From: Flavobacterium hiemivividum
GTDB lineage: Bacteria; Bacteroidota; Bacteroidia; Flavobacteriales; Flavobacteriaceae
Assembly: GCF_004349145.1 (NCBI RefSeq)
Contig: NZ_SMFO01000001.1
Span: forward strand, 744,001 to 808,000
Length of the DNA stretch: 64,000 nt
Direction of reading: 5' to 3'
Shown here: in pieces, positions 47,700 through 57,276 of the stretch
How the letters are laid out: every line of letters starts with the position of its first letter
How positions within the stretch are numbered: position 1 is the first letter of the stretch
Made by a program: the position numbers and the translations under genes
Notes under the pieces: generated by a model
What the model was told of the DNA's origin: nothing
Database searches by the model: none
What the model saw: the letters and a program-made list of their open reading frames with translations, nothing else

Positions 47700-47732
47700 G
47701 GAAAGGTTCAGCGTTTTACCACTGAACCTCTC
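47700..47732 (-). terminator. Terminator after the OmpA-like gene
   Basis: Arms AGGTTCAG (47704-47711) and CTGAACCT (47722-47729). Only a weak T-run follows on the minus strand. Confidence 0.55.
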
Positions 47733-47752
47733 TTAATCAAAAGCTTTACAGC

Positions 47753-48694
47753 TTAGTTTATTTCATTCAACATTTCAGCGATTTCATCTAGTCTTGGCGT
47801 TAAGATAATCTCGATTCTTCTGTTTTTTGCTTTTCCATCTGCTGTGGAATTACTAGCCAATGGCGAAAATTCTCCTCTTCCTGCAGCAGTTAAGTTTTGC
47901 TTATTGATATTTTTATTTTCGCTTAAAATTGCAACAATAGCAGTCGCTCTTTTAGTAGATAAATCCCAGTTATCAGCGATAGGCCCAGATGCGCTAAAAC
48001 GATCGTCATCAGTATGACCTTCAATTAACACTGAAATATCAGGGTTGTCACCCAATACTTTCCCTAGTTCTACCACCGCTTTTTTCCCTTCTGAACCTAC
48101 AGCCCAACTACCAGAATTAAACAGTAATTTATTTTCCATGGAAACGTAAACCTTTCCGTTTTTTTGCTCCACTGTTAATCCTTTTCCTTCAAAACTATTC
48201 AAAGCATTTGAAAGCGTTTCTTTAAGTTTTTTCATAGCTGCTTCCTTGGCAGCAATCAATGACTCTAATTCTTGAAGTCTTTGAGCACTTTTACTTAATC
48301 GCTCTTGTTCAATTGCAAGTGCCTTACCTTTAGCATCTAATTGACTAAGCAAATCACGATTTTTACTCATGTTAGTCTTCAATGCTTCGTTACTATTTTT
48401 TTCTAATGCATCGTACGATTCTTGCATTACATCCATTTTATTACTTAAAGCACCGTAATCAGCAAGTAATTTGTCGCGCTCCGACTTTACTTTACTTAGC
48501 TCAGTATTTAAGGCATCTTGCTCCAATTGCAGTTGGTTTTTTGCTTGCAAAAGATCTGAATTCTCGTCAGATAAGGTTCTATTTTCTTTCTTTAAATCCG
48601 TGAACTTATTTTCTAATTCATTGTAAATTTTCTTGGAAACACAAGAAGTTGAAAGCGCTACAATTAACAGTCCTAGTGAAATTTTCTTTATCAT
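47753..48694 (-). CDS. OmpA-family lipoprotein with coiled coil
   Basis: A 313-aa protein. The lipobox is ALSTSC with Cys at about residue 18. A long coiled coil (about 24-170, heptads rich in Leu, Lys and Glu) is followed by an OmpA C-terminal domain with SVLIEGHTDDD, DNWDLSTKRATAIV and KNRRIEIILTP, the peptidoglycan-binding residues. It tethers the outer membrane to the cell wall. It follows xthA by 40 bases on the minus strand. Confidence 0.93.
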   Translation of the reverse strand: MIKKISLGLLIVALSTSCVSKKIYNELENKFTDLKKENRTLSDENSDLLQAKNQLQLEQDALNTELSKVKSERDKLLADYGALSNKMDVMQESYDALEKNSNEALKTNMSKNRDLLSQLDAKGKALAIEQERLSKSAQRLQELESLIAAKEAAMKKLKETLSNALNSFEGKGLTVEQKNGKVYVSMENKLLFNSGSWAVGSEGKKAVVELGKVLGDNPDISVLIEGHTDDDRFSASGPIADNWDLSTKRATAIVAILSENKNINKQNLTAAGRGEFSPLASNSTADGKAKNRRIEIILTPRLDEIAEMLNEIN

Positions 48695-48734
48695 TTTTTA
48701 TTCTTTAAAAATTATAATCTGTTTTATTATTAAT

Positions 48735-49499
48735 CTACTCTACCTCCACTAAAACGGGACAATGGTCAGAATGTTTTGCTTCTGGTAAAATAAGCGCTCT
48801 TTTTATTCTGTCTTTGAGTGGTTCGCTCACTAAACAATAGTCAATTCGCCATCCTTTGTTATTAAGTCGCGCTGTGGGAACACGTACAGTCCACCATGTA
48901 TAATTGTCTGGTTCTTTATTTAAAAAACGAAAACTATCTATAAACCCATTATTTAGAAATAGATCCAACCAAGCTCTTTCTTCGGGTAAAAATCCAGATA
49001 CTTTTTTATTTCGAACAGGATCATGAATGTCAATTGCCTCGTGGCAAATGTTATAATCACCACAAATAACTAGATTAGGGATCTCTTTCTTCAAGTCAGT
49101 AATGTAATTTTGAAAATCATCCATATACATGAATTTATGACTTAATCGCTCATTATTTGTCCCCGAAGGCAGATACAAACTCATTACTGATAAATCATCA
49201 AAGTCGACGCGGACATTCCTTCCTTCGAAATCCATATGCTCAATACCAGTTCCAAAAACGACATTATTCGGTTTTATTTTCGATAAAATGGCCACGCCAC
49301 TATAGCCTTTTTTTGTAGCTGGGAACCAATAGTGATAAGGATAACCTGCTAATTCAAAATCCAATAAGGGAAGTTGCTCAGGAGTCGCCTTAATTTCCTG
49401 AAGACAAACTACATCAGGATTTGCTTGTTGAAGCCACTCAATGAATCCTTTGGAAATTGCAGAACGAATCCCGTTTACATTATAAGAAATAATCTTCAT
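48735..49499 (-). CDS. xthA: Exodeoxyribonuclease III
   Basis: A 254-aa AP endonuclease/3' exonuclease of the exonuclease III family: MKIISYNVNGIRSA at the start, VVCLQEIKA (metal Glu), YSGVAILSK, VICGDYNICH, RIDYCLVSE and SDHCPVLVEVE at the end. It cleaves abasic sites in base excision repair. I set the start at 49499 because the family begins with MKIISYNVNG. The longer frame adds an unlikely hydrophobic stretch. Confidence 0.95.
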   Translation of the reverse strand: MKIISYNVNGIRSAISKGFIEWLQQANPDVVCLQEIKATPEQLPLLDFELAGYPYHYWFPATKKGYSGVAILSKIKPNNVVFGTGIEHMDFEGRNVRVDFDDLSVMSLYLPSGTNNERLSHKFMYMDDFQNYITDLKKEIPNLVICGDYNICHEAIDIHDPVRNKKVSGFLPEERAWLDLFLNNGFIDSFRFLNKEPDNYTWWTVRVPTARLNNKGWRIDYCLVSEPLKDRIKRALILPEAKHSDHCPVLVEVE

Positions 49500-49603
49500 T
49501 TTTTTAAAATTTTGAATTTCAAAAGTACTAAAAAATAAAAATGAAACCATATAAAAAACCACAAAATCCAATACTGCAGTAGGCTAATAATGGACTTTTT
49601 AAC

Positions 49604-49611
49604 TATCTTTG
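49604..49611 (+). promoter_or_regulatory. -7 box upstream of the OlsF-like gene
   Basis: TATCTTTG matches TAnnTTTG exactly, 25 bases before the ATG at 49637. The -33 element is unclear. Confidence 0.6.
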
Positions 49612-49636
49612 TACCTCGCTCAAAAACAATACTTAC

Positions 49637-51439
49637 ATGGGTTTAGTAACCGCAAAAGAAGTTGCAAAGGCAATAAATACTGAAAAATACGGAGTGCTGG
49701 GAACTTTTTCCGGTTGGCTATTGATGAAAGTATTAAAGATTTCGAAGCTCAATCAATTCTACGATAGCAATAAACATTTACAAGACGTTGATTTCTTAAA
49801 TGCGATATTAGACGACCTACAAATAAAATTTGAGATCCCTGAAGAAGATTTTAAACGACTACCAAAAGAAGGTGCTTATATAACCATTTCTAATCATCCT
49901 TTAGGAGGAATAGATGGTGTTTTGCTGTTGAAATTAATGCTCGAAAGAGAGCCAAATTTCAAAATAATAGCCAATTTCTTGTTGCATCGAATTGAGCCAC
50001 TCAAAAAATACATCATGCCCGTAAATCCTTTTGAAAATCATAAGGATGCAAAGTCAAGTGTAATAGGAATCAAAGAAACTTTACGTCACTTAAGCGATGG
50101 AAAACCACTTGGAATGTTTCCAGCAGGAGAAGTTTCTAGTTACAAGGACGGAAAGCACATGGTCGACAAACCATGGGAAGAAGGAGCTATTAAAGTGATT
50201 CGAAAAGCACAAGTTCCCGTTGTACCTATTTATTTCCATGCTAAAAACAGCTGGTTATTTTATTTCCTTTCTAAAATTAGTGGAACCTTGCGTACGGCTA
50301 AACTACCGTCAGAGGTTTTCAGTCAGAAACATCGTGTGGTCAAAGTAAGAATTGGAAAAGCAATTTCTGTAGCAGAACAAAACGAATACAAAACAATCGA
50401 ATTGTATTCAGAATTCTTGAGAAAGAAGACCTATATGTTGGCTAATCCGTACGAGAAGGAAAGTAAATTATTAACTACGCCAAATTTAAAACTACCTAGA
50501 AGTCCTAAGGAAATAGCGACTCCAGGAAATGGCGAAAAAATAATTGCCGAAGTAGATGCTTTACGAGATACCGATTGCAGATTGTTACAAAGTAAGAATT
50601 ATGAGGTGTTTTTTGCGAAAGCAACTAAAATCCCAACAGTACTTCATGAAATTGGACGGTTACGAGAAATCACTTTTAGAGAAGTGGGGGAAGGAACCAA
50701 TGAATCCATCGACTTAGACAAATTTGATCAATATTACCACCACCTATTTTTGTGGGATGACGAAGCAAAAAAAATTGCTGGAGCTTATAGAATGGGATTA
50801 GGATCAGAGATTTTCCCGAAATATGGTATTGAAGGTTTTTATCTGAATGAGCTTTTTCGCTTTGAGCCAGAACTTCATGATATGATGAATAAATCTATCG
50901 AAATGGGACGAGCCTTCATCATCAGAGAATACCAACAAAAACCAATGCCGCTCTTCTTGCTTTGGAAAGGAATCATTCATACGACCTTGCGTTTTCCAGA
51001 ACACAAATTCCTTCTTGGTGGCGTAAGTATCAGTAATCAATTCTCTGATTTTTCAAAATCTCTGATGATTGAATTCATGAAATCGAATTATTACGATCCT
51101 TATATCGCTCAGTACATCTATCCTAAGAAAGCTTATAAAGTAAAACTGAAAGATGCAGACAAAGATTTTATTTTTAATGAAACGGAAGCTGATTTAAATA
51201 AATTTGACAAAATTATTGACGAACTCGAACCAGGAGTTTTAAGATTACCTGTATTAATTAAAAAATACATCAAGCAAAACGCAAAAGTAGTTGCTTTTAA
51301 TGTCGATCCCTTATTCAACAACGCGGTTGATGGACTGATGTACATTAGAATCGCAGATATTCCTGAAAGTACAATGAAACCAGTGATGGAAGAATTTCAG
51401 GCAGAACTAGAAAGAAAATTATCTGAAAAAGAAGATTAG
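49637..51439 (+). CDS. olsF: Bifunctional acyltransferase, OlsF/GlsF-like
   Basis: A 600-aa fusion. Residues about 75-280 are a PlsC-type O-acyltransferase with ISNHPLGGIDG (H87, D93), GMFPAGEVSSY and PVVPIYFHAKNSW. Residues about 310-520 are an N-acyltransferase of the GNAT/OlsB type (LREITFREVGEG, MGLGSEIFPKYGIEGFYLNELF). Such a fusion makes amino-lipids (ornithine or glycine lipids) in flavobacteria, with the C-terminal half adding the first acyl chain to the amino acid. Which amino acid is used is not readable. The assignment is from domain order. Confidence 0.85.
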   Translation: MGLVTAKEVAKAINTEKYGVLGTFSGWLLMKVLKISKLNQFYDSNKHLQDVDFLNAILDDLQIKFEIPEEDFKRLPKEGAYITISNHPLGGIDGVLLLKLMLEREPNFKIIANFLLHRIEPLKKYIMPVNPFENHKDAKSSVIGIKETLRHLSDGKPLGMFPAGEVSSYKDGKHMVDKPWEEGAIKVIRKAQVPVVPIYFHAKNSWLFYFLSKISGTLRTAKLPSEVFSQKHRVVKVRIGKAISVAEQNEYKTIELYSEFLRKKTYMLANPYEKESKLLTTPNLKLPRSPKEIATPGNGEKIIAEVDALRDTDCRLLQSKNYEVFFAKATKIPTVLHEIGRLREITFREVGEGTNESIDLDKFDQYYHHLFLWDDEAKKIAGAYRMGLGSEIFPKYGIEGFYLNELFRFEPELHDMMNKSIEMGRAFIIREYQQKPMPLFLLWKGIIHTTLRFPEHKFLLGGVSISNQFSDFSKSLMIEFMKSNYYDPYIAQYIYPKKAYKVKLKDADKDFIFNETEADLNKFDKIIDELEPGVLRLPVLIKKYIKQNAKVVAFNVDPLFNNAVDGLMYIRIADIPESTMKPVMEEFQAELERKLSEKED

Positions 51440-51473
51440 TATAGCCTAATCATCTTAAAACAATAATAGTCAT

Positions 51474-51506
51474 AAAAAAAGTCTCGGAATTCCGAGACTT
51501 TTTTTA
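51474..51506. terminator. Perfect palindromic terminator
   Basis: AAAAAAGTCTCGGAATTCCG at the left and its exact inverse at the right form a stem with no true loop (centre GGAATTCC at 51486-51493), flanked by A- and T-runs. It ends the OlsF-like gene and the convergent TM2 gene. Confidence 0.88.
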
Positions 51507-51509
51507 TGA

Positions 51510-51791
51510 CTAAAACCATGCTTTCTTATTCACCTGATAAGTTTGATAAAACTCTTGGTCTGATTTTGTTAAATATATAATTCCTTCAATAAGTCCAAGG
51601 ATTGCAGTAACTGAACCACAAGTAACAAGACTAATTACAAGCCAGATTATTCCTTCTGTGGTATACCCTAAAAGGAATTTATGAATCCCAAATGGACCTA
51701 GAAGTATAGCCAATATACCAGCGGCTAATTTTTTGTTGTCCTCATGAACTGGCTGTGACGTATTCCAAGCTTCCTTTTTTGAATTTTGCAT
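51510..51791 (-). CDS. TM2 domain protein
   Basis: A 93-aa protein with two membrane helices (about 22-40 and 46-68) and the TM2 motif GILAILLGPFGIHKFLLGYTTEGI. Function unknown. TM2 proteins are widespread small membrane proteins. It is convergent with the OlsF-like gene. Confidence 0.9.
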   Translation of the reverse strand: MQNSKKEAWNTSQPVHEDNKKLAAGILAILLGPFGIHKFLLGYTTEGIIWLVISLVTCGSVTAILGLIEGIIYLTKSDQEFYQTYQVNKKAWF

Positions 51792-51838
51792 AGTGGTTGA
51801 TTATTTGATCAATATTCGAATAATAAATGTATTGAATT

Positions 51839-53188
51839 TTATTTAAAAATGTAATCTATTGGCTCCCAAAGTTCAATTTTATTTCCTTCAGGGTCTAATA
51901 TCCAGCCAAATTTACCATAATCATAGCTCCCCATTTCCCCTACAATGGTCACGCCTTCCTCTTTTAATTGTAGCAGCAAATTCTCTAAATTATCCACTCT
52001 AAAGTTTTGCATGAATTGTTTTTCGCTTGGAGCAAAGTAGGTCGTTTCCTCAGCAAATGGAGACCACTGCGTAGAACAATCATTCGCCTTACCATCTTTC
52101 CACCAAAAAGTAGAACCATAATCATCCGTTTTTAAACCTAAATGCTTAGCGTACCAAGCAACCAACTCTTTAGAATTTTTGCATTTAAAAAAGAACCCTC
52201 CGATTCCTGTCACACGCTTTTCATTGACTATAGCTTTATCCTCAGTAAAATACTTCGCTTTAATTTTATCTACAATTACTTGAGCCAGTCGCTCGTGACT
52301 CTCAAAAGTCCATCCAGCCACATGCGGTGATAATATAACGTTGTCTGCATTTAATAAGTATTGAAATGCTTCTGGCGTATTCTTATCTTGAAATAGCGTT
52401 TCAAAGGATAATTTTTCATATTCCAACACATCAAGTCCCGCGCCTAAAACCTTCCCTGATTTTAAAGCATTCGCTAAGTCTGCGGTTACTATATTCTTAC
52501 CTCGAGAGGTATTAAAAATCCAGAAAGGCTTTTCATAAGCGTTAATAAACGCAGCATCAACCATTTTATCAGTTTCCGGTGTCCAGGGAAGATGTAAACT
52601 CAACACATCTGATTTTTGCTGTAATTCTTCGAGCGTAACCTGTTTCGCATTGGCATCAGCCACATTTTCCTGAATATCATAACACAGCACTTCTACATCA
52701 AAGCCACGTAGTTTTTTAGCAAAGGATTTCCCCATATTGCCATAGCCAATAATACCTACGGTTTTACCGTCCAGTTCATGACCTCTATTGCTTTCTCGGT
52801 TCCAATGTCCCGATCTAATTTCTCGATCAGCCTTATTCAGATTATTAAAAAGCGATAAAATCATTCCTAAAGTATGCTCAGCAACTGCATTGCGATTCCC
52901 CTCGGGAGCAGCAATGAGCGTAATGTTTTTTGATACTGCATAGTCGCAATCGATACTTTCCAGACCAGCACCTACACGGGCTATAAACTGCAAGTTAGTG
53001 GCTTTGTCGAGGAAGGCTTTGTCAATTTTAAATCGGCTTCGAATTACAATCCCTTGGTAAGCATGTATTTTGGCCTCAATCTCTTCTTTTGAGGAAGTAA
53101 AATCTTCGTGATTTTCAAAACCCATATCTTGCAATTGGCTCATTAAAATGGCATTATTGCTGTCAATATGAAGAATTTTAATATCCAT
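51839..53188 (-). CDS. D-2-hydroxyacid dehydrogenase fused to a VOC (glyoxalase-like) domain
   Basis: A 449-aa protein counted from MDIKILHID. Residues 1-315 are a D-isomer 2-hydroxyacid dehydrogenase (SerA-like): GIIGYGNMG 145-153, R229 in NTSRGKN, E256 and H289 in LSPHVAG. From about residue 322 a VOC domain follows (KRVTGIGGFFFKC, then LDPEGNKIELWEP). The natural family members I know are two separate genes. The in-frame join at about 52225 could be a true fusion or the result of one lost base, since inserting one G would create ATGGAAAAG as a separate VOC start. I set the start at 53188. Confidence 0.75.
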   Translation of the reverse strand: MDIKILHIDSNNAILMSQLQDMGFENHEDFTSSKEEIEAKIHAYQGIVIRSRFKIDKAFLDKATNLQFIARVGAGLESIDCDYAVSKNITLIAAPEGNRNAVAEHTLGMILSLFNNLNKADREIRSGHWNRESNRGHELDGKTVGIIGYGNMGKSFAKKLRGFDVEVLCYDIQENVADANAKQVTLEELQQKSDVLSLHLPWTPETDKMVDAAFINAYEKPFWIFNTSRGKNIVTADLANALKSGKVLGAGLDVLEYEKLSFETLFQDKNTPEAFQYLLNADNVILSPHVAGWTFESHERLAQVIVDKIKAKYFTEDKAIVNEKRVTGIGGFFFKCKNSKELVAWYAKHLGLKTDDYGSTFWWKDGKANDCSTQWSPFAEETTYFAPSEKQFMQNFRVDNLENLLLQLKEEGVTIVGEMGSYDYGKFGWILDPEGNKIELWEPIDYIFK

Positions 53189-53287
53189 AAAAATGATTTC
53201 TAAGTTAGAAATCAAAATTAGCGAAAAAAACACAATTTATTGTTTTAAGAAAAAAAATAGATTTCTATTTCTACCAACTGAATAAAT

Positions 53288-53332
53288 AAAAAAAAACCAT
53301 TTCCAAAATATCTAAATTCAGAAATGGTTTTC
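53288..53332 (-). terminator. Hairpin terminator
   Basis: Arms AACCATTTC (53295-53303) and GAAATGGTT (53321-53329). On the minus strand a T-run follows. It ends transcripts coming from proC or the mini-gene at 53397. Confidence 0.8.
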
Positions 53333-53396
53333 AATCTAATAGCATTCAAATTGAAAACTATTTAAATTTTGTCTTTTTAAACACCGTTTTAATCTT

Positions 53397-53474
53397 TTAA
53401 AATGGAGTAGTTTGTCCTCCAAATAAAAAATCAGAAATTCGCTCGTAAAGCATGTAAAGTAGTTTTTTCATCAT
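53397..53474 (-). CDS. Candidate 25-aa mini-gene
   Basis: An ATG-ATG start at 53474 and a TAA at 53397-53399. The peptide reads MMKKLLYMLYERISDFLF followed by GGQTTPF: an amphipathic front helix and a Gly/Thr tail. A -7 box (TAAATTTG) lies upstream at 53547-53554 and a terminator downstream at 53288-53332, so a short independent transcript is plausible. I cannot name a family. No Shine-Dalgarno sequence is seen, which is normal here. Confidence 0.45.
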   Translation of the reverse strand: MMKKLLYMLYERISDFLFGGQTTPF

Positions 53475-53546
53475 AATGTATATTTATTGTTGATACTCAA
53501 TTATACCATTAATAAGAAAAGAAAGAGTAGATTAGTAGGGCTATTA

Positions 53547-53554
53547 CAAATTTA
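53547..53554 (-). promoter_or_regulatory. -7 box upstream of the 25-aa mini-gene
   Basis: TAAATTTG on the minus strand matches TAnnTTTG, with a TTTG 15 bases further upstream (53573-53570). The spacing is slightly short. The remainder of the 53475-53701 gap shows nothing else supportable. Confidence 0.45.
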
Positions 53555-53701
53555 CGTTTAATTATATATCAAAAAAAATACTACACATTGTTCTCGATTA
53601 ACTACGTTTTAATCCGATGAATTACAGGCTGTTAAGTAGCTTTGTAAATTATAACCTACTAATAATTAGTTATTTAATAGCTGAATTTTTCGAACATAAA
53701 A

Positions 53702-54478
53702 TCAGCCTTGTATTTGCTTTAAGGAAGTTTTTATTCCTCTTATCAATGAGGAGCTAAACCCGTGCATCTCCATTTCGTTAAGTCCAGCAATCGTACAACC
53801 TTTTGGCGTAGTCACCCTATCGATTAATTGTTCTGGATGTACTTGCTCTTCCATGAGCATTTCCGCAGCGCCTTTTACAGTTTGTGCCGAAATCGCCAAA
53901 GCCGTTTTCCAATCAAATCCTATTTCGATTCCTGCTTGCATTGATGCTCGAATGTAACGCAATGCAAATGCAGTTCCGCTCGCTGCCAAAACTGTAGCTG
54001 CATCCATTAGTTTTTCGTCAATAACTGGTGCTGTACCTAAATCTTCAAATAATGAAATTACATCCTCAGCCTTCGCTTTGTTATTTTCGGTAAATGAAAT
54101 ACAGGTTGCAGACTCTCCAAATTGCGCTGCAATATTAGGCATGATTCTTATAGCATGATTTTGATCCCCTATCTTAGCTTGCAGCGCTTCGATAGACAAT
54201 CCACTTACTGCCGATGCGATCGTTTTGTTTGTGATTTTAAGTAGGATATCAGCCAAAACCACATCTACTTGATAGGGTTTTATGGTTAGGATAATTACAT
54301 CAGCCTCTTCAATATTATGTGTATTATCAGATGAAACCGTTATTCCCGATTTTTCAAGATAGGCAATACTAGCTGTATTTCTTCGAGTGATAGTAACCTG
54401 ATTATTTTTCGAAAATTTAGATATTCCTATTGCAACCGAAGTTCCAAGGTTTCCCCCTCCTATTATATGTACTCTCAT
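53702..54478 (-). CDS. proC: Pyrroline-5-carboxylate reductase
   Basis: A 258-aa enzyme. The dinucleotide loop IGGGNLG is at residues 5-11. The family blocks VIILTIKPYQ, AASGTAFALRYI and the C-terminal VTTPKGCTIAGLNEME (the ProC signature) are all present. It reduces pyrroline-5-carboxylate to proline with NAD(P)H. It is 77 bases downstream of mgtE on the same strand and probably has its own start site. Confidence 0.94.
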   Translation of the reverse strand: MRVHIIGGGNLGTSVAIGISKFSKNNQVTITRRNTASIAYLEKSGITVSSDNTHNIEEADVIILTIKPYQVDVVLADILLKITNKTIASAVSGLSIEALQAKIGDQNHAIRIMPNIAAQFGESATCISFTENNKAKAEDVISLFEDLGTAPVIDEKLMDAATVLAASGTAFALRYIRASMQAGIEIGFDWKTALAISAQTVKGAAEMLMEEQVHPEQLIDRVTTPKGCTIAGLNEMEMHGFSSSLIRGIKTSLKQIQG

Positions 54479-54555
54479 TTCAATTTTTAGTTTTTTGGTT
54501 TTTTAGTTTTTTTAGTCAATAATTTGCTTTTTAGAAACGAATTTTCATTCCGTAT

Positions 54556-55908
54556 TTAAAAGCCTAAAATAATTCTTGCGATGGAGAAATAGATAAGAAT
54601 TCCGCAAATATCATTACTAGTCGTAATAAACGGACCCGTCGCCAATGCAGGGTCAATCCCAAATTTATCCAGCAACAATGGTACAAATGTTCCTATGAGC
54701 GATGCAATTATAATTACCGAAACTAAGGCCGTGGTGACAATTACACCAATGACAATTTCGACATCCAAAAGAAAATGACTTCCTATGAATAATATAATAG
54801 CAAGAATGAATCCGTTAAGCAAACTAAGAGACACCTCTTTCATTAACCTACTGAACAAGGACCCCGTTAAGGTATTATTTGCTAAACCTTGCACAATAAT
54901 AGCCGATGACTGCACCCCAACATTTCCAGCCATTGCGGCAATAAGCGGTGTAAAGAAGAATAGTTCGCCATGTTCAAGCATAGCGCCCTCAAATAACCCA
55001 AGAACTTTCACAGAAATAAAACCTCCAAGCAACGCTAAAACCAACCAAGGTAAACGCGCTTTTGTATGCTCTAAAATACTATCATCTGCTTCTACATCTT
55101 TAGAGATACCCGCCGCTAACTGGTAATCTTGATCCGCTTCGTCCCTGATGACGTCAATAATATCGTCAATAGTGATACGACCTACTAAACGGCCCATTTC
55201 ATCAACAACAGGAATAGCCTCTAGATCATATCGCTGCATAATTCGAGCCACTTCAACATCTTCAGTATCTACATTGACAAAATTGTATTTACGGATATAA
55301 ATATCACTTATTTGTGTTTTTGTCGAAGTCGTCAATAAATCTTTTAATGAAAGCCTACCCTTTAGTCTGTTTTCATCATCAACCACATAGATAGAATGAA
55401 CCCTAGAAACATTTTCAGCTTGGATACGCATTTCTTTAACGCAGGTTAGCACATTCCAGTTTTCATTTACCTTCACTAACTCCTTCCCCATCAATCCACC
55501 TGCAGAATTCTCGTCGTAACGCAATAAGTCAACAATGTCCTTTGCATGCTCGACGTCATTCAGCTCCGAAATTACTTCGGCTTTTAGATCCTGAGAAAGC
55601 TCGGCGATAATATCGGCCGCATCGTTCGTGTCCAGCTCATCTAATTCCTCGGCGATCTCTTTTGGCGAAAGCCGGCTTAGTATATTTTCACGCAAATCAT
55701 CCTCTAGTTCAAGAAGAATTTCGGCGGTTTTATCACTGTCTAATACTTTAAATATATAAGTCGCTTCGTCAAAATCAAGCTCATCCAAAATCTCAGCAAT
55801 ATCGGCATGGTGCATGTCATTCAATAAGGCTTCCAGTTCCTTATCGTTTTTATTGACAATGTGTTGCTCTAATTCGAGTATTAAGTTTTTGCTGATTTTA
55901 AATTCCAT
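54556..55908 (-). CDS. mgtE: Magnesium transporter MgtE
   Basis: A 450-aa transporter. The N-terminal helical superdomain (about 1-130) carries acidic repeats, two CBS domains follow (about 135-255), then five membrane segments in the C-terminal half. The pore signature [11 protein letters not shown] and the end [13 protein letters not shown] are typical. It conducts Mg2+ into the cell under control of the cytoplasmic Mg sensor. Its start overlaps the stop of rsmA by 11 bases, so the two are co-translated. Confidence 0.95.
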   Translation of the reverse strand: MEFKISKNLILELEQHIVNKNDKELEALLNDMHHADIAEILDELDFDEATYIFKVLDSDKTAEILLELEDDLRENILSRLSPKEIAEELDELDTNDAADIIAELSQDLKAEVISELNDVEHAKDIVDLLRYDENSAGGLMGKELVKVNENWNVLTCVKEMRIQAENVSRVHSIYVVDDENRLKGRLSLKDLLTTSTKTQISDIYIRKYNFVNVDTEDVEVARIMQRYDLEAIPVVDEMGRLVGRITIDDIIDVIRDEADQDYQLAAGISKDVEADDSILEHTKARLPWLVLALLGGFISVKVLGLFEGAMLEHGELFFFTPLIAAMAGNVGVQSSAIIVQGLANNTLTGSLFSRLMKEVSLSLLNGFILAIILFIGSHFLLDVEIVIGVIVTTALVSVIIIASLIGTFVPLLLDKFGIDPALATGPFITTSNDICGILIYFSIARIILGF

Positions 55909-56677
55909 CCGCTTCTATTTTTTGGGTAAGTTCAATAAATTGCGCTACGTCTAGCTGTTCTGGGCGAAGATCAAAAACGGGATCTTCTCTTAAACTATCA
56001 GAAAGATTCATGGTTTTTAAACTATTTCGCATGGTTTTACGACGTTGTTGAAAAGCCGTTTTAACCACCGTGAAAAATAATTTTTCGCCGCAAGGCAAGC
56101 TATAATTTTCTTTTCTGCGCAAACGCAAAACACCTGATTTTACTTTTGGTGGCGGAATAAACACATTTTCATCTACGGTAAACAAATACTCAGCATCATA
56201 AAACGCTTGCACTAAAACGGAGAGAATTCCGTATGCTTTAGTTCCCTTTTTTTCACAAATGCGCTGTGCCACTTCTTTTTGGAACATTCCTGCAAATTCA
56301 GGAATTTGATTGCGGTATTCTAATGCTCGAAAAACAATTTGCGTAGAAATATTATAAGGAAAATTCCCAATGATCGCGAACTGTTTGCCTTCGAAAATTT
56401 CGTTGATATTGTATTTCAAAAAATCTTTTGATATAATTTTATCCTTTAATTTTGGATAATTCTCATCCAAATACGTCACTGATTCCGTGTCGATTTCGAT
56501 CACATACGTCGTAACCGGCTTGTCTAATAAATATTTAGTTAAAACACCCATTCCAGGTCCTATCTCTAATATATCATCATAGCCTTCCAAGTTTAGCGTA
56601 TCAGCAATATCCTTTGCTATACTCTCATCTTTCAAGAAATGTTGACCGAGGTGTTTTTTGGCTTTTACTTTTTCCAT
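55898..56677 (-). CDS. rsmA: 16S rRNA dimethyladenosine transferase
   Basis: A 259-aa methyltransferase. Landmarks are [11 protein letters not shown] at the start, the SAM loop [18 protein letters not shown] (the catalytic NxPY) and [16 protein letters not shown]. It dimethylates two adenines in helix 45 of 16S rRNA. It overlaps mgtE and lies 169 bases after the DUF4286 gene. Confidence 0.96.
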   Translation of the reverse strand: MEKVKAKKHLGQHFLKDESIAKDIADTLNLEGYDDILEIGPGMGVLTKYLLDKPVTTYVIEIDTESVTYLDENYPKLKDKIISKDFLKYNINEIFEGKQFAIIGNFPYNISTQIVFRALEYRNQIPEFAGMFQKEVAQRICEKKGTKAYGILSVLVQAFYDAEYLFTVDENVFIPPPKVKSGVLRLRRKENYSLPCGEKLFFTVVKTAFQQRRKTMRNSLKTMNLSDSLREDPVFDLRPEQLDVAQFIELTQKIEADGI

Positions 56678-56846
56678 TTTTATGCTGAATTTATTTCAGT
56701 ATCTTTATTTACCACGAAGGCACTAAGAGCCAAAATATTTATTATTTGTTTTAAAATTTATCACTTTTAATATTCAATTGAAAAATGACATGATATTACT
56801 TGATTCCGATTGCTGTCGAAACTCGCAAAAATACTGATCACTAAAT

Positions 56847-57158
56847 CTAGTGTTCAGAAATCACTTCTAACTCGGTTCTAAACGCAAGCATTTTATCGCC
56901 AAACAACTTGGTTCCTTCTTCACGAAATCCTGGAGCATCTTCTTGATAATATTTCTCCAATGTTTCTTTACTATCAGTGGTATACTGAGCAGAATAAGTT
57001 ACACCACCCATTTCTTCTTCAATTAAAACGCGGACTAATCGAGCAGCAGTAAATTTGCCCGTAGCCAGAATTTCAGGAATATGTTTGTGCTGCATCCAGA
57101 TCATCCATTGATCGTGAACGCTTTCGTGTATGTTTGTGGTAACGTTGTATATTATCAT
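56847..57158 (-). CDS. DUF4286 family protein
   Basis: A 103-aa small cytoplasmic protein with a ferredoxin-like pattern: IIYNVTTNIHESVHDQWMIWMQHKHIPEIL, then YSAQYTTDSKETLEKYYQEDAP. It matches DUF4286. The function is unknown. The order serS-TPR-DUF4286-rsmA-mgtE seems conserved in flavobacteria (from memory), but no functional link is known. Confidence 0.87.
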   Translation of the reverse strand: MIIYNVTTNIHESVHDQWMIWMQHKHIPEILATGKFTAARLVRVLIEEEMGGVTYSAQYTTDSKETLEKYYQEDAPGFREEGTKLFGDKMLAFRTELEVISEH

Positions 57159-57276
57159 TTTATATTTAGGATTTAAGAATTTAGATTTAGGATTTTACAT
57201 TCTAACTCAAACTCGTTATTCTATATTATATTATTCTATTATTATGCCCTAATTTCCCTTCAAACGTTACGATATT

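Noticed and set aside
53637..53644. Plus-strand TAGCTTTG as a promoter
   Set aside because: It points into the 3' end of proC with no gene ahead and no clear -33 element; probably chance.
54785..55126. 113-aa antisense frame within mgtE
   Set aside because: A shadow of the intact mgtE frame; no independent signals.
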